From Candidatus Nitrosoglobus terrae (GTDB lineage Bacteria > Pseudomonadota > Gammaproteobacteria > Nitrosococcales > Nitrosococcaceae), in the NCBI RefSeq assembly GCF_002356115.1, contig NZ_AP014836.1:124001-188000 (forward strand): 64,000 bases of DNA. Direction: 5' to 3'. Both the position numbers and the translations under genes were made by a program. The stretch's first letter is position 1, and every line of letters starts with the position of its first letter. Below are positions 62,174 to 64,000 of the stretch, piece after piece. Under the pieces are notes generated by a model that was not told where the DNA came from, did not search any database, and was given only the letters and a program-made list of their open reading frames with translations.

Positions 62174-62491
62174 TTAGGGTGAGGTAAGTTTAAGCCCAAC
62201 GATACCAGTTATGATCAAAGCGATACAAGATAAACGCGAAAGGGCAGCGGATTCTGAGAACAGAATGATTCCTAAAATAGCTGTACCCGAGACACCAATT
62301 CCCGTCCAAATAGCGTACCCAGTGCCGATAGGGATCGTTTTGAGTGCCTGAGATAGGAAATATAAACTAATGCTCATGGTTGAAATAGTGAAAATACTAG
62401 GCCATAGTTTGGTAAACCCTTCGGTGTATTTTAAACCGATTGCCCAGCTGATCTCGAACAATCCTGCGATTACAAGATTAACCCATGCCAT
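62174..62491 (-). CDS. sugE: SugE/Gdx-type small multidrug-resistance protein
   Basis: SugE-class SMR proteins export guanidinium or quaternary ammonium compounds. The 105-residue protein has four membrane segments; the first contains the conserved glutamate in [20 protein letters not shown], as required for coupling to protons. [20 protein letters not shown] near residue 58 is the SugE-specific motif. I saw no guanidine riboswitch upstream. It probably forms a dimer in the inner membrane and shares a transcript with the glutamine amidotransferase gene. Confidence 0.92.
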   Translation of the reverse strand: MAWVNLVIAGLFEISWAIGLKYTEGFTKLWPSIFTISTMSISLYFLSQALKTIPIGTGYAIWTGIGVSGTAILGIILFSESAALSRLSCIALIITGIVGLKLTSP

Positions 62492-62750
62492 ATTTGGTTT
62501 CCTTCAAGTTGTATAGTTTAGTTGTTAGGCTAATCATAGGCTATTTATCTGCCTAAGTTAGCTTTAGATAGCGGTCTAAGATCATTTAAATTTAGCGCGA
62601 AATAGATGACTGATGTGGGTTGGAGTACCTTAATTGATAATTTAATATACTGCTTTATATAGTTAGCGCCAAATGCATCAAAGACGGTAGCGTAAGATGC
62701 TGGCGGTTAGATTCTTTATTTTTAAACACTGATAATAGAAGGAATATACG

Positions 62751-63458
62751 ATGGATTTTGGAAATCTTGTGGGACAACTGCTACAGGGAGTTACCGATCA
62801 GAGTAGCTCCAGATTAGAACATGTGACTAGCTCTAATGTGCTTGGTAACCTAATGGACGTTGCTCAAGACTTTCTCAGTAAAAAACAAGCAGGAGAGATG
62901 ACAGGCGGGCAGCTTGGCAGTCTTGGTGCTCTTGCTGGTGCGTTACTGGGTGGAGGTGGTGAAGCTGCAAAAGGGGCGATTGGGGGCAGCGCCATGGCAA
63001 TTCTGGGAGCATTAGCCGCTAGTGCATTGCAAAAAAGAGAAAGCATGCAATCTACACAGCCACCTTCTTTACCTCAAGATCACGTTGAGGCCTTAACTGC
63101 CCCAGAAACTGAGCAGTTGATTATTCGCGCCATGATAGGGGCTGCTAAAGCAGATGGGCAGATTGATCAGAAAGAACTAGATAAGATCTTTGGCCGAATA
63201 AATGCCGATCATCTTACGGATAAGGAGCGTCAATTTTTGATGGAAGAGCTTAGCCGTCCAACGGATTTACAGGCTTTAGTTGCTGCGGTACCCAATCAAG
63301 CTGTAGCAGCGCAAGTTTATGCAGCTTCTTTGTTTGCGATTGATATTGATACAGAGGCTGAGCGAATCTATCTACAGCAGTTAGCTGAGGTGTTAAAGCT
63401 TGATTTAGAAACCGTAAACCATCTTCATGAGCTGACTGGGTTAAATAAACCCGCATAA
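62751..63458 (+). CDS. DUF533/TerB-like protein
   Basis: The 235-residue protein has an N-terminal low-complexity part with a glycine-rich hydrophobic hairpin (LGALAGALLGGGGEAAKGAI and GGSAMAILGALAAS at about 60-95) and a C-terminal helical domain of the TerB/DUF533 type, with LIIRAMIGAAKADGQIDQKE and AAQVYAASLFAIDIDTEAER. E. coli YebE has the same layout; the function is not known, though TerB-like domains are tied to metal or envelope stress. It is a single gene facing HtpX. Four cytosines, GGGCG and CGCCC, could form a weak hairpin between them. Confidence 0.88.
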   Translation: MDFGNLVGQLLQGVTDQSSSRLEHVTSSNVLGNLMDVAQDFLSKKQAGEMTGGQLGSLGALAGALLGGGGEAAKGAIGGSAMAILGALAASALQKRESMQSTQPPSLPQDHVEALTAPETEQLIIRAMIGAAKADGQIDQKELDKIFGRINADHLTDKERQFLMEELSRPTDLQALVAAVPNQAVAAQVYAASLFAIDIDTEAERIYLQQLAEVLKLDLETVNHLHELTGLNKPA

Positions 63459-63479
63459 TTGCTCAATAGGGCGGCGGCT

Positions 63480-64000
63480 CTATGGAGTCAGTCGCCCTTC
63501 TAAAGCAGCAATACGATTTTCAATACTGGGATGGGTGGCAAAAAAAGAATCCCCTTTATGATAAATATAAGCTGCGCTGCGATAGGCTTGCCCGGTATCG
63601 GTGTGATCGTATTGATAGGTTTCGTGTTCGCTGGAGATTTTACGCAAGGCGCTAATCATGGCCTGATTATCTTGTGTTAACTCAACTGATGCAGCATCCG
63701 CCATATATTCTCGGGTACGGGATAAATAAAAATAGAGCACTTGGGTGATTAGGGGCAGCACCATATTTAGTATGATGAGCAATAACCGCGCTTTATTGGC
63801 CGCTTCATTACGCCGATTATCTTGTGCGCTGGAAAGATAAAATAATTGGCTAAAAATATTGGTGATGGTCAAAATGACGTTGGCTAAAATACCGACGTAT
63901 AAAGTCAGTTTTGAATCCCCATGAACAATATGCCCCACTTCATGGGCAAGTACGGCTTGTATTTCTTGCCGATTAAGTCGATCTAATAATCCTTGAGTAA
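63480..64000 (-). CDS. M48 metalloprotease HtpX-like, start outside window
   Basis: HtpX is an inner-membrane zinc protease that degrades misfolded membrane proteins. The frame stays open to the right edge, so only the C-terminal 173 residues are visible. The zinc motif HEVGH is at about 63931-63945, followed by IVHGDSKLTLYVGILANVIL, a second membrane segment, then ADAASVELTQDNQAMISALR with the third zinc ligand near 63690. ATHPSIENRIAALEGR ends the protein. HtpX is the best name; other M48B members are not excluded without the N-terminus. Confidence 0.88.
   Translation of the reverse strand, partial: TQGLLDRLNRQEIQAVLAHEVGHIVHGDSKLTLYVGILANVILTITNIFSQLFYLSSAQDNRRNEAANKARLLLIILNMVLPLITQVLYFYLSRTREYMADAASVELTQDNQAMISALRKISSEHETYQYDHTDTGQAYRSAAYIYHKGDSFFATHPSIENRIAALEGRLTP

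Noticed and set aside
62492-62750. Guanidine riboswitch upstream of sugE
   Set aside because: None of the conserved guanidine-I, -II or -III sequence motifs could be found on the minus strand before the gene.
1-64000. CRISPR array, tRNA or rRNA genes
   Set aside because: No regularly spaced direct repeats with unique spacers, and no cloverleaf or rRNA-like sequence, were noticed on reading both strands. A dedicated tool could still find a missed tRNA.

Overview
The window looks like chromosomal DNA of a gammaproteobacterium with an AT-leaning genome. Several housekeeping neighbourhoods are typical of that class: accB-accC-prmA-fis-purH, tonB-ruvX-pyrR-pyrB-pyrC' and glyQ-glyS-gmhB-plsC. The gene mix resembles Chromatiales-type bacteria such as the Nitrosococcus relatives, but no diagnostic metabolic gene is present, so the genus is only a guess. 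No rRNA, tRNA or CRISPR array was seen.

Layout. 1-9.5 kb (minus strand): purine synthesis (purH, cut by the left edge), Fis, PrmA, acetyl-CoA carboxylase subunits AccC/AccB, AroQ, then a thiol-redox set (TlpA-like protein, DsbD), CutA, a small membrane protein, RsmJ and a pentapeptide-repeat protein. 9.5-12.3 kb: a decayed stretch with a cysteine-synthase-like gene, a broken mannose-lectin-type gene and an unrecognised 139-residue protein. 12.4-17.5 kb (minus): pyrimidine genes pyrK-like, pyrC' (metal ligands missing), pyrB and pyrR, with ruvX and a TonB protein. 17.5-19.1 kb: remnants of a restriction-modification locus. 19.1-25.1 kb (plus): glyQS, gmhB, plsC, xerC and a small cytochrome c. 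25.1-27.3 kb (minus): a TPR/O-GlcNAc-transferase-like protein.

27.4-50.5 kb (plus) is the most distinctive part. It starts with six type II secretion genes (gspJ, K, L, M, a GspC/N-like gene and the secretin gspD). A small lipoprotein follows, then two paralogous secreted proteins of an unrecognised family flanking a periplasmic parvulin isomerase. The first paralogue ends in a long Gly-Thr/Asp tandem repeat. Next come a polysaccharide ABC exporter (Wzm/Wzt-like) and seven genes for sugar transfer and decoration: two methyltransferases, a hexapeptide acyltransferase, two glycosyltransferases, a multi-spanning membrane protein and a nucleotide-sugar epimerase-like protein. Together these suggest an envelope-surface programme in which proteins leave by type II secretion and a polysaccharide leaves by the ABC route. 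That functional link is inferred from position only.

50.5-64 kb is mixed: a sigma-28 gene without flagellar neighbours, a TnpB zinc-ribbon fossil, a basic membrane protein, a TerC-PGPGW fusion, a large MscS/MscK-type channel, a stand-alone OLD-family ATPase/TOPRIM nuclease that looks horizontally acquired, a DUF457-type membrane hydrolase, a pterin dehydratase, a glutamine-amidotransferase/SugE pair, a DUF533 protein and HtpX (cut by the right edge). The most interesting candidate for an undescribed system is the secreted-paralogue/parvulin module beside the secretin.
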